DNA of 64,000 bases, taken from Actinoplanes sp. NBRC 103695. Its GTDB lineage: Bacteria > Actinomycetota > Actinomycetes > Mycobacteriales > Micromonosporaceae. Under the pieces are notes generated by a model. The model was not told where the DNA came from, searched no databases, and saw only the letters and a program-made list of their open reading frames with translations. The translations under genes and the position numbers were made by a program. Below, one piece after another: positions 41,751 through 51,400 of this stretch (position 1 is the first letter of the stretch; each line of letters starts with the position of its first letter). The stretch lies in assembly GCF_030269485.1 (NCBI RefSeq), contig NZ_BSTL01000001.1, positions 370,892 through 434,891 on the forward strand, given 5' to 3'.

Positions 41751-42901
41751 ACCCGGTATTCCCACAGGCGGTTGTTGGTGACGTCGTTCAGGTCGCGGCC
41801 GGGGGCGATGCTCGCGGTGAACGGCCGGCCGGTCGTCGCGGCCGGCGCCCACGGCGTCTCCGCGCGGAAGCCCTCGCCGATCAGGCTGTCGCGGATCACC
41901 AACTGGCCGTTGGGCGTGACGCCGGGCAGGTAGCCGGTGGCGCTCGCGCCCTGGTCCCAGGACCGGCCGAAGTAACCGGCGGCGGCGTCCGCGTCGGTGC
42001 TGAGCAGCGAATGCGTGACCAGGAAGCCGTAGGGGTGGCGCGGCGCGGTGTTGGGCGCGAAGATCACGCCGCCGGTCGGCTTACGCGAGGTGACCAGACG
42101 GAAATGGGTACGGGTGAAGACCGTGCTCGCCCGGCCGAAGACGAAGTCGGTGTCGCCCTCGATGTAGCTGTCGCTCACCGTGACCCGGGCGATCCGGGCC
42201 GGGTCGTCGGCGTTGGCCAGGAACGTGTCCTGCCGGCCGATCAGCCGCATCGCCTCCAGCTGGGTGCGGTCGGCGTCGGTGCGCAGCGCCACCGCCTGGT
42301 GTGTGCCGCCGTCCACGGTGTCGAGCAGCGTGTTGGTGATGGTCAGGTTGCGCAGCTGCAGGTCGGTGCTCTGCGCCCAGACGACCGTGGCGCACAGGCC
42401 GGCGTTCGTCTGGGTCCGGGTCGCGCACGACTGGAACATCGGCCAGGCGGGGTCGCCGGGCGCGTACCGTCCGTCGGGGTTGACCAGCGCGGTCCACGCG
42501 GCGGGCGTGAGCGTGGCGTCGACCGTGAACTCCAGCCGCGCGTCGCCGACGCCGTAGATGGTCAGCGGGGGAGCGCCGCCGGGGATGAAGACCGTTCCGG
42601 TGTACGTGCCGGGCCGGATCGCGATCCACTGCCGGGAGGTGCCGCCGCCGCGGTAGGCCGCGTTCACCGCCTCCTGCACGGTCGGGAATGCGCCGCGCCC
42701 GACCACGAAGTCGGCCCGCTCGGTGCGGATCGGCGCCGGCCGCCACGGATCGGCCACCGGCGCGCCATAGGGACCGGACCATTTCAGGTACGCCGAAGGG
42801 GTGAACGCGGCGGCCTCGCCGGGGGACAGCACCGGCCGCGAAACGGTGCCCGGAGCACCCACCACCAGCAGCGCGGCCGTCAGCAAATGCGATATGCCCA
42901 T
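41729..42901 (-). CDS. Secreted pectinesterase (CE8)
   Basis: 390 residues from ATG 42901. Sec signal HLLTAALLVVGAPGTVSRPV. Right-handed beta-helix carbohydrate esterase: FPTVQEAVNAAYRGG, GTHQAVALRTDADRTQ, catalytic region LIGRQDTFLAN and YIEGDTDFVFGRAST (catalytic Asp pair), and GRSWDQGASATGYLPG (substrate-binding Arg-Trp). It removes methyl esters from pectin so that the adjacent divergent pectate lyase can cut. A shared 117-bp promoter region separates them. Confidence 0.93.
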   Translation of the reverse strand: MGISHLLTAALLVVGAPGTVSRPVLSPGEAAAFTPSAYLKWSGPYGAPVADPWRPAPIRTERADFVVGRGAFPTVQEAVNAAYRGGGTSRQWIAIRPGTYTGTVFIPGGAPPLTIYGVGDARLEFTVDATLTPAAWTALVNPDGRYAPGDPAWPMFQSCATRTQTNAGLCATVVWAQSTDLQLRNLTITNTLLDTVDGGTHQAVALRTDADRTQLEAMRLIGRQDTFLANADDPARIARVTVSDSYIEGDTDFVFGRASTVFTRTHFRLVTSRKPTGGVIFAPNTAPRHPYGFLVTHSLLSTDADAAAGYFGRSWDQGASATGYLPGVTPNGQLVIRDSLIGEGFRAETPWAPAATTGRPFTASIAPGRDLNDVTNNRLWEYRVQRLSPS

Positions 42902-43018
42902 CACGAATGCGAATCTACGATCGAGAACGGTCAATGGCCAGGTAAGTTGATCTTTGCAAATTTCCTGCACATTCGAAGTCATTGACGCGGGTGAAATGGC
43001 GGGTGCAAGTTCGTACCC

Positions 43019-44287
43019 ATGTCATCGATCGTCGTCTCCCTCCTGGCCGCCGCCGCCCTCGTGGCGCCCGCGCACGACGTGGCCCGCGAAACGGCGGACC
43101 CGCGGGACGGCTGGGGAGCGGGGACCACCGGCGGCGCCGCAGCCGACGCCGAGCATGTCGCCGTCGCGCGCAACCGGGCCGAGCTGATCGCCGCCCTGGG
43201 CGGCGACAACGCCACCAACGGCCAGAACGCCACCCCGAAGATCGTCGTCGTCAGCGGCCGGATCGACGCCACCGAGCACAAGACGTGCGCCGACCACGCC
43301 GACCCGGAGTACTCGCTGGACGCCTTCCTGGCCGCCTACGACCCGGCGGTGTGGGGCCGGACGGCCAAACCGAGCGGGCCGCTGGAGGACGCCCGGGTCC
43401 GCTCCGCCCGGCGGCAGGGCGACCAGATCCGGATCAACGTCGGCCCGAACACCACGATCGTCGGCGTCCGCGGCGCCCGGATCGACGGCGGCAGCCTGAT
43501 CCTCACCAACGTCGGCAACGTGATCGTGCGGGGCGTCGAGTTCACCGACGCCGCCGACTGCTTCCCCGCCTGGGATCCGACCGACGGCGCGGCGGGCAAC
43601 TGGAACTCGCTCTACGACCTGGTGTCGCTCAGCGGCGCCACGAACGTGTGGATCGACCACAACACATTCAGCGACGGCGACAACCACGACAGCGAGCAGC
43701 CGGTCTACTTCGGACGGCCGTACCAGGTGCACGACGGCGCGACCGACGTCATCCGCGGGTCGGACCTGGTGACGGTGTCGTACAACGACTACTACGACCA
43801 CGACAAGACGATGCTGATCGGGTCGACCGACACACCGGGCGTGGACGTCGGGAAGCTGCGCGTGACCGTGCACCACAACCGGTTCGGCAACGTGCTGCAG
43901 CGGGCGCCGCGCGTCCGGTTCGGTCAGGTGGACGTCTACAACAACCTGTTCGTCGCCACCGACGAGGACTACCAGTACTCGCTCGGGGCGGGTGTCGAGT
44001 CGGCGATCTACGCGGAGAAGAACTACTTCCGGCTCGGCGCGGACGTGCCCGCCGCCGACGTCATCCACTACTGGAAGGGCACCCGGATCACCGCGATCGG
44101 GTCGCTGGTCCAGGTGGGGAGCCGCCTGCCGCGGCCGGTGGATCTGGTCGCGGCCTACAACGAGGCGTACGACCCGGACCTGCTGCCGGGCGCCGGGTGG
44201 ACGCCGGTGCTGCGTACCCGGGTGGACCCGGCCGTGGCGGTGCCGCTGATCGTGGCGGCCACGGCCGGATCGCGCCGGCTGAGGTAG
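43019..44287 (+). CDS. Secreted pectate lyase (PL1)
   Basis: 422 residues. Signal VVSLLAAAALVAPAHDVARE. The parallel beta-helix of PL1 enzymes is seen in IRINVGPNTTIVGVRGARI, then the Ca-binding region GATNVWIDHNTFSDGD and DKTMLIGSTD. The catalytic Arg region is VTVHHNRFGNVLQRAPRVRF (RxPxxR form). It cleaves de-esterified homogalacturonan by beta-elimination. Divergent from pectinesterase, forming a two-enzyme pectin module. Confidence 0.93.
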   Translation: MSSIVVSLLAAAALVAPAHDVARETADPRDGWGAGTTGGAAADAEHVAVARNRAELIAALGGDNATNGQNATPKIVVVSGRIDATEHKTCADHADPEYSLDAFLAAYDPAVWGRTAKPSGPLEDARVRSARRQGDQIRINVGPNTTIVGVRGARIDGGSLILTNVGNVIVRGVEFTDAADCFPAWDPTDGAAGNWNSLYDLVSLSGATNVWIDHNTFSDGDNHDSEQPVYFGRPYQVHDGATDVIRGSDLVTVSYNDYYDHDKTMLIGSTDTPGVDVGKLRVTVHHNRFGNVLQRAPRVRFGQVDVYNNLFVATDEDYQYSLGAGVESAIYAEKNYFRLGADVPAADVIHYWKGTRITAIGSLVQVGSRLPRPVDLVAAYNEAYDPDLLPGAGWTPVLRTRVDPAVAVPLIVAATAGSRRLR

Positions 44288-44290
44288 GTC

Positions 44291-44641
44291 CTACTGGTGC
44301 GGCTGCTGGACCGGCTGCTGAACCGGCTGCTGAACCGGCGCGGCGGGCTCGGCGGCCGGCGCGGCCGGCGCCTCGGCCGCCAGGCGGTTGGCCTTGCGCG
44401 CCTTGAAGACCTGCACGATCGCGAGGATCGGGACGATGAAGGCGTAGTAGCTGATGATGACCGTGCCGCCGTCGAAGACGAAGAGCAGGTAGCCGGCGTA
44501 GACGACGAACGCGGCCGCGAATACGCCGTCGATGATGCGGGCGCCCTTCGACTGGCCGAAGCCACCGAGGCCGAGCACGGCGAGCAGGACGCCGCTGAAG
44601 ACGAGCAGGGCGATATAGGCGAAGAAAGTGCCGTCGGACAC
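44291..44641 (-). CDS. Small membrane protein with Gln/Pro-rich tail
   Basis: 116 residues from GTG 44641 (GGAG six bases upstream; TTG 44653 would be an alternative). Three hydrophobic segments: TFFAYIALLVFSGVLLAVLG, IIDGVFAAAFVVYAGYLLFV and TVIISYYAFIVPILAIVQVF. The C-terminus is AAEAPAAPAAEPAAPVQQ followed by QPV repeats. Function not recognised. It is convergent with the pectate lyase gene, 3 bp apart. Confidence 0.75.
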   Translation of the reverse strand: MSDGTFFAYIALLVFSGVLLAVLGLGGFGQSKGARIIDGVFAAAFVVYAGYLLFVFDGGTVIISYYAFIVPILAIVQVFKARKANRLAAEAPAAPAAEPAAPVQQPVQQPVQQPHQ

Positions 44642-44750
44642 GGGAGGCTCCAAGAAGGAAAGATGGGGTCAGAGGCGGTGACCTTAGGGCCGTGACACGC
44701 GCTCCCGCTGCCCCGTTTCAGCGTTCAGTGAGCTGATTCACAGGAAATCT

Positions 44751-44998
44751 TCAGGAAGATGAGGAACCACATGCCTCACGGCCGGTCAGGCGTCGCGGCA
44801 GGACCAGGTTGAGCGGCACCGGCGCGATCCGGGTGACCGGCCCGTTCGGCTGGGAGCCGGCCCGCACCGAGGCGCTGCCCATCCCGGAGCTGCTGCCCGG
44901 CAGCTCGATCATCGTGACCGAACGCGTCGCCGGCCTCCCGCCCGGGACGGCATCGAGGGCCTGGATGCCGTCCCGGGCTGCCACCTGGCGAACAGCGC
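44751..44998 (-). pseudogene. Remnant of a LacI-family regulator C-terminus
   Basis: An 80-residue minus-strand frame ends PVPLNLVLPRRLTGREACGS, closely resembling the VLPxxLVVRESCG tail of LacI regulators, and has MGSASVRAG where LacI proteins have the conserved MG-x-x-A segment. The DNA-binding and ligand parts are absent: the upstream sequence is the intact HAF-repeat gene. It fills most of the 357-bp gap. The match is by eye only. Confidence 0.4.
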
Positions 44999-46237
44999 TC
45001 AGCCGCATCGCCAGACAACGGCCTGGATGACACCGTCCTTGTCGTCGGAATGGCCGGCGATCAAGGTCCCGTCGTCACTGAGCGTGCTCACCGTCGTGGC
45101 GGTCCCGTCGGGCCGGTGCTTACCCAGGTCGGGCAGGCGCACGGTGTCCTTGCCGGTGACCAGGACGGCGTACCCCTTGGGGTCGATCCCGACCAGCCAG
45201 CCCTGGGCGTTGACCTTGTCGGCGGGGTCGCGCAGCTCGGCAACGACCTCGGCCGTGCCGGTGCTCAGCCGCCACCGCACCGCGTAGACGGGCCCGGCGG
45301 CGGCATCCCTCTCGGGGCTCGCCATGCCCGTGACCCAGTCGCCGCGGATGTCGAAGGCCTGCGTGCTGACGGCCGGCCTGCCGTCGATGGTGGGTTTGGG
45401 CAGCTCGCGCATCTGGCCGTCGGGGCCCCAGACGACCGCCCGCTCGGAGTCCAGGCTGCCGGCGACGGTGCCGTCCTCGGCGATGTCGCGCGGCTGGGCC
45501 TCCCGGGTGCCCGCCGGGACCGGCAGCCGCACGGGTTCGGCGGTCGCCGAGCGCCACACCAGCCCCGAGCCGTCGGGCTCGGCGCCGACGATCGTGCCGG
45601 CGTCGTTGATCGCGACCGGCTGCGCGTACCCCTTCGCCCTCATCTTGACGACCTTGCCGTCCTGGTAGGCGTACGGCTTCGGCCCGCTGCCGTTCTTGTC
45701 GTCGCCGACGTAACTCCAGCCGACCGCGTCGCCCGACGTGTTGACGTCCCGCAGAGACTCCTCCATGTCACCGGGCAGCATGATCTCCCGGCCCTTGCCG
45801 TCGTCCCAGATCACCGCCTGGTAGCCGCCGGCCTTGGGGTAGGTGCGCCCGACGACGTACCGGCCGGTCGGGTCGGCCCCGCTGGCCAGGGCCATCGGCG
45901 CCCCGCCGGGGGCCTTCAGCTTGCGGATGGTGCACTTCTCCGGAGCCCGCACAGCCTGCGCCTGCTCGGCCGGTGTCACCGGTGTCGTGGCGCCGGCTGA
46001 CGCCCGTGGCGCACCCGAGGCGGCGGGCTGCGCCACGGGACCTGGGCTCGCGCTCAGGTTGATCGCCACCGACGTGCCGGTGACGGCGATCGCGGTGAGC
46101 GCGGCGGCGCCCGCGTAGCCGGCCTGGCGGCGTGCCCGGCGCCGGCGGCCCGAGCTCATCGCCTTGCGGATGTCGATGGTCGAGGGGGTGTCCGGCTCGT
46201 CGTCCAGCGACCGCAGCAGGTCCACTTCGGAAGGCAT
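44999..46237 (-). CDS. Membrane-anchored HAF-repeat protein, putative anti-sigma partner
   Basis: 412 residues from ATG 46237, with GAGGAG upstream. A 38-residue cytoplasmic N-terminus (MPSEVDLLRSLDDEPDTPST) is followed by basic RRRRARR, one membrane helix (about 39-60) and a large outside domain. The latter has repeated motifs of the HAF type: AVIWDDGKGREIML, DVNTSGDAVGWSYVG, AINDAGTIVGAEPDG and AVVWGPDGQMREL. It is encoded 22 bp after a SigE-type sigma gene, the position of anti-sigma factors, but there is no zinc HxxxCxxC motif. It may sense an extracellular signal. Function inferred. Confidence 0.75.
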   Translation of the reverse strand: MPSEVDLLRSLDDEPDTPSTIDIRKAMSSGRRRRARRQAGYAGAAALTAIAVTGTSVAINLSASPGPVAQPAASGAPRASAGATTPVTPAEQAQAVRAPEKCTIRKLKAPGGAPMALASGADPTGRYVVGRTYPKAGGYQAVIWDDGKGREIMLPGDMEESLRDVNTSGDAVGWSYVGDDKNGSGPKPYAYQDGKVVKMRAKGYAQPVAINDAGTIVGAEPDGSGLVWRSATAEPVRLPVPAGTREAQPRDIAEDGTVAGSLDSERAVVWGPDGQMRELPKPTIDGRPAVSTQAFDIRGDWVTGMASPERDAAAGPVYAVRWRLSTGTAEVVAELRDPADKVNAQGWLVGIDPKGYAVLVTGKDTVRLPDLGKHRPDGTATTVSTLSDDGTLIAGHSDDKDGVIQAVVWRCG

Positions 46238-46259
46238 GTATCTGCTCCTCGCAGTCGAA

Positions 46260-46766
46260 TCAGGGGGTGTGCCCGGCGAGCGCCCGGACGCCGAGCTGCC
46301 CACGCAGCGCGGCCAGGCCCCGGGAGGTGTGGCTCTTGACGGTGCCCGGCGAACAGTCCAGCGACCGGGCCACCTCGTCGACCGAGAGGTCGTAGAAGAA
46401 GCGGAGCACCAGCACGGCCCGCTGCCGGCGGGGCAGCCGGCGCAACGCGGCGCGGATCACCTCGCGGTCCTCGGTGCCGCTCTCGACGACCGGCGCCGGT
46501 TCCGGGGTGTCCCGGAAGAGCCGGACCTTGGCCCAGGCCAGCCGGCGCTCGTCGACGAACGTGCGGATGAGCATGGTCCGCACGTACGCGTCGAGGTTGT
46601 CCGCGTTCCGGGCGCGCTGCCACTTCACGTACAGCGTGGTGATGGTCTGCTGAACCAGGTCGTCGGCGCGGTGGCCGTCGCCGGTCAGGACGTACGCCAG
46701 ACGTCGCAGCGCGGGAACCCGCGCCGCGACGTACTCGACGTACTCATCGTCCGAACCATCCCGCAT
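46260..46766 (-). CDS. SigE-family ECF RNA polymerase sigma factor
   Basis: 168 residues. Region 2: YVAARVPALRRLAYVLTGDG and ADDLVQQTITTLYVKWQRA; region 4: LPRRQRAVLVLRFFYDLSVD and DCSPGTVKSHTSRGLAALR. This is the actinobacterial SigE (sigma-70 SigE) subgroup, usually autoregulated and paired with a membrane protein. Paired here with the HAF-repeat membrane protein. The upstream sequence contains TGGAAC on the minus strand, compatible with an ECF -35 element. Confidence 0.92.
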   Translation of the reverse strand: MRDGSDDEYVEYVAARVPALRRLAYVLTGDGHRADDLVQQTITTLYVKWQRARNADNLDAYVRTMLIRTFVDERRLAWAKVRLFRDTPEPAPVVESGTEDREVIRAALRRLPRRQRAVLVLRFFYDLSVDEVARSLDCSPGTVKSHTSRGLAALRGQLGVRALAGHTP

Positions 46767-46843
46767 CGCCCAGTCCCTCCCGCAGCCCGTTCCACCCCCT
46801 CAGACGGGCATGGGCCACGATCCGGTTGGCACGATCCTCGCTC

Positions 46844-48316
46844 TTATCGATTCGTGATGACCACGTTGTCGAAGGCGGCCGCCGCGTTGTAGACGCGTAC
46901 GCCCGAAGCGCCGGAGGCGTAGGTCGTGTCGGTGACCGTGATCTTGGGGGTGCTCAGGTCGCCGACGTAGACCTTCAGGGTCGAGCCGTTGGTCTCGACG
47001 CGCAGATGGTACTGGGTGCCCGGGGTGATCGTCAGCGGCGCCGAGCCCAGCTGGGTCCAGTTGTTGTTCGCCCGGCCGAGCACGACGCGCCCGGCCGGTG
47101 TGATGCCGGCGTAGTAGCCGCGGTAGGTGTCCGTGCCCACGCCGGCGCCGGTGGCCCGGAAGACCAGGCCGGCGTCGCCCGCCCCGGAGGTGACGGTGAC
47201 GTCCAGGTCGTACACGGCGTTGGTGTGGTTGTCGTCCAACAGGGACTTGCCGCCGTACGAGGCGGTCGTGCGGTATTGGCCGCCGGACACCGACCAGGTG
47301 CCGCCGTAGGTCTTCCAGCCGAGCGCGTTGCCGTCCGCGAAGTTGTCCTTCACCAGCATCTTGACCGGCTCGATCGTGCCGTCCGGGCGGAAGGTCATCC
47401 GGTCGTACGCGAGCTGCCGGGCGTTGCCGTCGGTCTCGCTCAGCGGGCGGCGGTGGTAGACGATGTACCAGGTGTCGGTGCCCGGGATGTTCAGCACCGA
47501 GTTGTGCCCGGCGCCGCGCGCCACCGCGGCGTCCTGCCCGAGGATCCGGTCGAGGCGGGTGAAGGGCCCGGTGGGGGAGTCGGCGATCGCGTACGCCACG
47601 GCGTAGTTGGGCCCGGTCCAGCCGCCCTCCGACCACATCAGGTAGTACTTGCCGTTCTTCTTGAACATCTGCGGGCCCTCGACGTACCCGCTCGGCGTGA
47701 TCTCCTTGTACGTGCTGCCGTCGGGGAACGTGCCCAGGCTGGTCATGTCGCTGTTGAGCCGGGCGACGTTGGCGTGCCCCCAGCCGCCGTAGTAGATGTA
47801 CGCCTGCCCGTCGTCGTCGATGAAGACGTCCTGGTCGATCGGCTGGGCGCCGTTGACGAACTGCGCGATCAGCGGCCGCCCGATCGCGTCGCGGTAGGGC
47901 CCTTCCGGCCGGTCCGCCACGGCCACCCCGATGCCGCCGAGCTCGGCGTTGCTCTGGATGTCGTTGGCGGCGAAGTAGAGGTAGTACTTGCCGTTGCGGG
48001 CGATCGGGGCGGGCGCCCAGACGGCGTAGCGGGCCCAGGTCACGTTCGCGGTGGTGAGGACGTTCGGGTGCTTGGTCCAGTTGACCAGGTCGGTGGAGGA
48101 GAAGGCGTCGAGATAGGTCTGTTCCGCGTACGGGCGGGACGAGGTCGGGAACACGTAGTACCGGTTGTTGTAGATCGCCACGTCGGGGTCGGCGTACCAC
48201 CCCGCGACGAACGGGTTCCCGGCCTCGGCGGTGGTGTAGTCGGGCGGGGCCGCCGAGGCCGGGGCTGCGGCCGCGGTGACGGCGACAATCCCCGCGACGG
48301 CGGCGACCTTCTTCAC
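46844..48316 (-). CDS. Secreted GH43 glycoside hydrolase (arabinan/xylan-active)
   Basis: 490 residues from GTG 48316 (GGAGG four bases upstream); ATG at 48337 or 48331 would add 5-7 residues. Signal KKVAAVAGIVAVTAAAAPAS. Five-bladed propeller with catalytic base Asp in WYADPDVAIYNNRYYVF, pKa-modulating Asp in QPIDQDVFIDDDGQAYIYYG and acid Glu in GYVEGPQMFKKNGKYYLMWS. A C-terminal 170-residue beta-sandwich (WKTYGGTWSVSGGQYRTTAS) resembles LamG/DUF1080-type carbohydrate-binding modules. Expected to release arabinose or xylose from plant side chains. Confidence 0.9.
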   Translation of the reverse strand: MKKVAAVAGIVAVTAAAAPASAAPPDYTTAEAGNPFVAGWYADPDVAIYNNRYYVFPTSSRPYAEQTYLDAFSSTDLVNWTKHPNVLTTANVTWARYAVWAPAPIARNGKYYLYFAANDIQSNAELGGIGVAVADRPEGPYRDAIGRPLIAQFVNGAQPIDQDVFIDDDGQAYIYYGGWGHANVARLNSDMTSLGTFPDGSTYKEITPSGYVEGPQMFKKNGKYYLMWSEGGWTGPNYAVAYAIADSPTGPFTRLDRILGQDAAVARGAGHNSVLNIPGTDTWYIVYHRRPLSETDGNARQLAYDRMTFRPDGTIEPVKMLVKDNFADGNALGWKTYGGTWSVSGGQYRTTASYGGKSLLDDNHTNAVYDLDVTVTSGAGDAGLVFRATGAGVGTDTYRGYYAGITPAGRVVLGRANNNWTQLGSAPLTITPGTQYHLRVETNGSTLKVYVGDLSTPKITVTDTTYASGASGVRVYNAAAAFDNVVITNR

Positions 48317-48326
48317 GATTCCTCCG

Positions 48327-48348
48327 AACATCGACATTAGACGATGTT
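48327..48348. promoter_or_regulatory. Palindrome AACATCG-N8-CGATGTT at the GH43 start
   Basis: Perfect 7-bp inverted arms (48327-48333 and 48342-48348) lie 10 bp upstream of the GTG and overlap the leader of the GH43 gene. A LacI- or GntR-type repressor site would fit. Confidence 0.55.
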
Positions 48349-48421
48349 TGCCTGTGTTACTTCATGTCGTCAAGTGTTCCATTCATTCCCATCGATGGTC
48401 ATCGGCACTACCGTCGAGACC

Positions 48422-51400
48422 ATGCCGATCAGCAGACGGGAACTTCTGGCCGGCGCGGCCGGTGTGGTGGTCGCGGCTCCGGCCGTCACCCTGGGGCGGC
48501 CGGTCGAGGCCGGCACCGGGACCGACATCGCCGCGCGGGTCTCGCCGGACGGGCGGTGGATCGCCATGGACCTGGTCGGGGTGCTGTGGGTGCTGCCCTC
48601 GTCGGGCGGACCGGCGCGCCGGCTCACCGGGGACCTCTACGACATCGGGCAGCCGGACTGGGCGCCGGACGGCCGCAGCATCGCGTTCCAGTCGTACCGC
48701 GACTCCTCGTTCGGCATCTGGACGATCCGGCCGGACGGCGGCGGGCTGCGGCGGCTGACCACCGGGCCGTACGACTACCGCGAGCCCCGCTTCGCCCCCG
48801 ACGGGCGGCGGATCGTCGTCTCCAGCGACCGCGGCGGCAGCTACGGGCTGTGGCTCCTCGACGTGGCGTCCGGCGAGGTCACACCGCTGGTCGACCAGGC
48901 CGGGCAGCAGGAGTACGAGCCCGCCTGGTCCCCGGACGGCGGCAAGGTCGCGTTCGTCGTGGACAACACGCGTATCGACGTGCTGACCGTCGCCTCCGGC
49001 GTACGCCAGACCGCGGTGACCGTGCCCGCCGGCCGCGTCATCCACGCCCCGGAATGGACCCCGGACGGCGCCGAGCTGATCCACAACGTGAGCGGGCTGG
49101 GGCGCAGTGAGCTGTGGCGCGGCAACGTGCCCCTGGTGACCGGCGAGGACGTCTTCCCGTTCCGGGTGTCCTGGCGGTCGCCGTCCTCCTTCGTCTACAC
49201 CGCCGGCGGGGAGATCCGGCGTTCCACGGGTGGCCGGATCGGCTTCGTGGCGCCTCTGAGTGTCACGCGGCCCAGCTATCGCAAGCGGCAGCGCGACTTC
49301 GACTCGCCGCTGCCGAGGCCGGTTCGCGGCCTCGGCAGCCCCGCCGTCTCCCCGGACGGCCGGACCATCGCCTTCCGCGCGCTCAACGACATCTACCTGA
49401 TGCCGATCGGCAAGGCCCCGCGCCCGCTGACCCGTGACCTGTGGTGGAAGAGCGACCCGGCCTTCTCGCCGGACGGCCGGCACCTGTCCTACTCCACCGA
49501 CCGCGGCGGCAAGCTCGACATCTGGCTGCACGACCTGACCACCGGCGCCGACCGGCAGCTCACCCGCCTGCCGAACGCGGCCGCCGTCTCCGGCAGCTGG
49601 TCGCGCGACGGCAGGTGGCTGGCGTTCCTCGACCAGACCGGCGCGCTCTGGACCGTCGAGGTGGCGACCGGCGCGCTGCGGCAGCTCTTCACCGCCACCT
49701 TCGAACCGGGCCGGCCCACCTGGTCGGCGGACGGGCGCACCATCGCGCTGGCGGCGATCGTGCCCTACTCGGCCCGCTACCGCGAAGGGCTCAGCAAGAT
49801 CCTGCTGGTCGACGTGGCCACCGGCGCCGGGCGCTACGCCGACCCGCTGCCCGACCGCTCGATCCAGACCCGCGGCGACGACGGGCCGGTGTGGTCGCCG
49901 GACGGGACACGACTGGCGTACGTGGTGGCGAGCGTCCTGTGGGTCGTGCGGGTCGACGCGGACGGCACCTTCGCCGGCCGCCCGCGCCAGGTCACCGACG
50001 AGGTCACCGACGCACCGGTGTGGCGCGGCGACGACGAGCTGCTCTACCTGCACAACGGCACGTTCCGGCTGGTCTCCGCGTCGGGCGGCGCCCCGCGCCC
50101 CGTCCCGATGCCGTTGACCTGGGCAAATTCACAACCACGCGGGCGTACGGTGATCCGGGCCGGCCGCCTCTGGGACGGGACGTCCCGTCGCCTCGAGCGC
50201 GACGTGACCGTGGTCGTCGAGGGGCATCGGATCGCCTCCGTCTCGTCCTCCCCGCAGGAATGGGACGGGCGCGTCGTCGACGCCCGGGACGCCGTGGTGA
50301 TCCCGGGGCTGATCGACATGCACCACCACCGGGAGATGCAGGGCTACTCGTACGGCGCCCGGCAGGGCCGGCTGTGGCTGTCGCTGGGCGTCACCACCAC
50401 GCGGTCGCCGGGCAGTCCCGCCTACCACATGGTCGAGGAGCGGGAGTCGATCCAGTCCGGCGCGCGGATCGGGCCGCGGTACTTCGGCACCGGCGAGGCG
50501 GTCGACGGGCCGCGCATCTACTACAACTTCATGCGGCCGACGTTCTCCCCGGCTCAGCTGGCACTGGAGCTGTCGCGTGCGGGGGCGCTGGACTACGACC
50601 TGATGAAGGCGTACGTGCGGCTGCCGCCCGTGTGGCAGCGCCGGGTGATCGACTGGGCGCACCGGCACGGCGTGCCGGCCACCTCGCACTACCACTACCC
50701 GGCGCTGAACTTCGGTGGCGACCAGATGGAGCACGTCGGCGCGACCAGCCGCTTCGGCTACTCGCGGACCGTCTCCACGCTGGGCGCGGTCTACCCCGAG
50801 GTGCGGAAGCTGTTCGTCGCGGCGGGCGCCCGGCTCACCCCGACCCTGTTCACCGCGGCCACCCTGCTGGTCGACGACGACGCCCTGGCCACCGACCCGC
50901 GGGTCCAGGCCCTGTACCCGCCGTGGGAGTACGCGGCCCTCCAGGCGCAGATCGCCGCCGGCCGGGCCACCGACCAGACGCCCACCCGGGAGAACCTGGC
51001 CCGCCAGGTCGAGCACCTGACCCGGCTGATCCGCTCCGGCGGCCACGTGGTCAACGGGACGGACTCGCCGATCGCGGCCAACGGGATCAGCACCCACCTC
51101 AACCTGCGCGCCATGGTCCGCTACGGCATGACCACGTACGAGGCGCTGAGCACCGCCACCCGGGCGGCGGGGGAGTTCCTCGCCGAACCGCTCGGCCGGG
51201 TCGCCCCCGGGCACTACGCCGACCTGACGATCCTCAACGCCGACCCGCTCGCCGACATCGCCAACGCCTCGGACGTGCGTGCCGTGGTGACGAACGGGGT
51301 CCCGCACACCGTTTCCGACCTCATCGAGCCGTTCGCGCACGTATCGCCGCCCGAATCCGCGGTGGCGCCCTTCGTCCGGCGCGCGGACGACCCGCACTGG

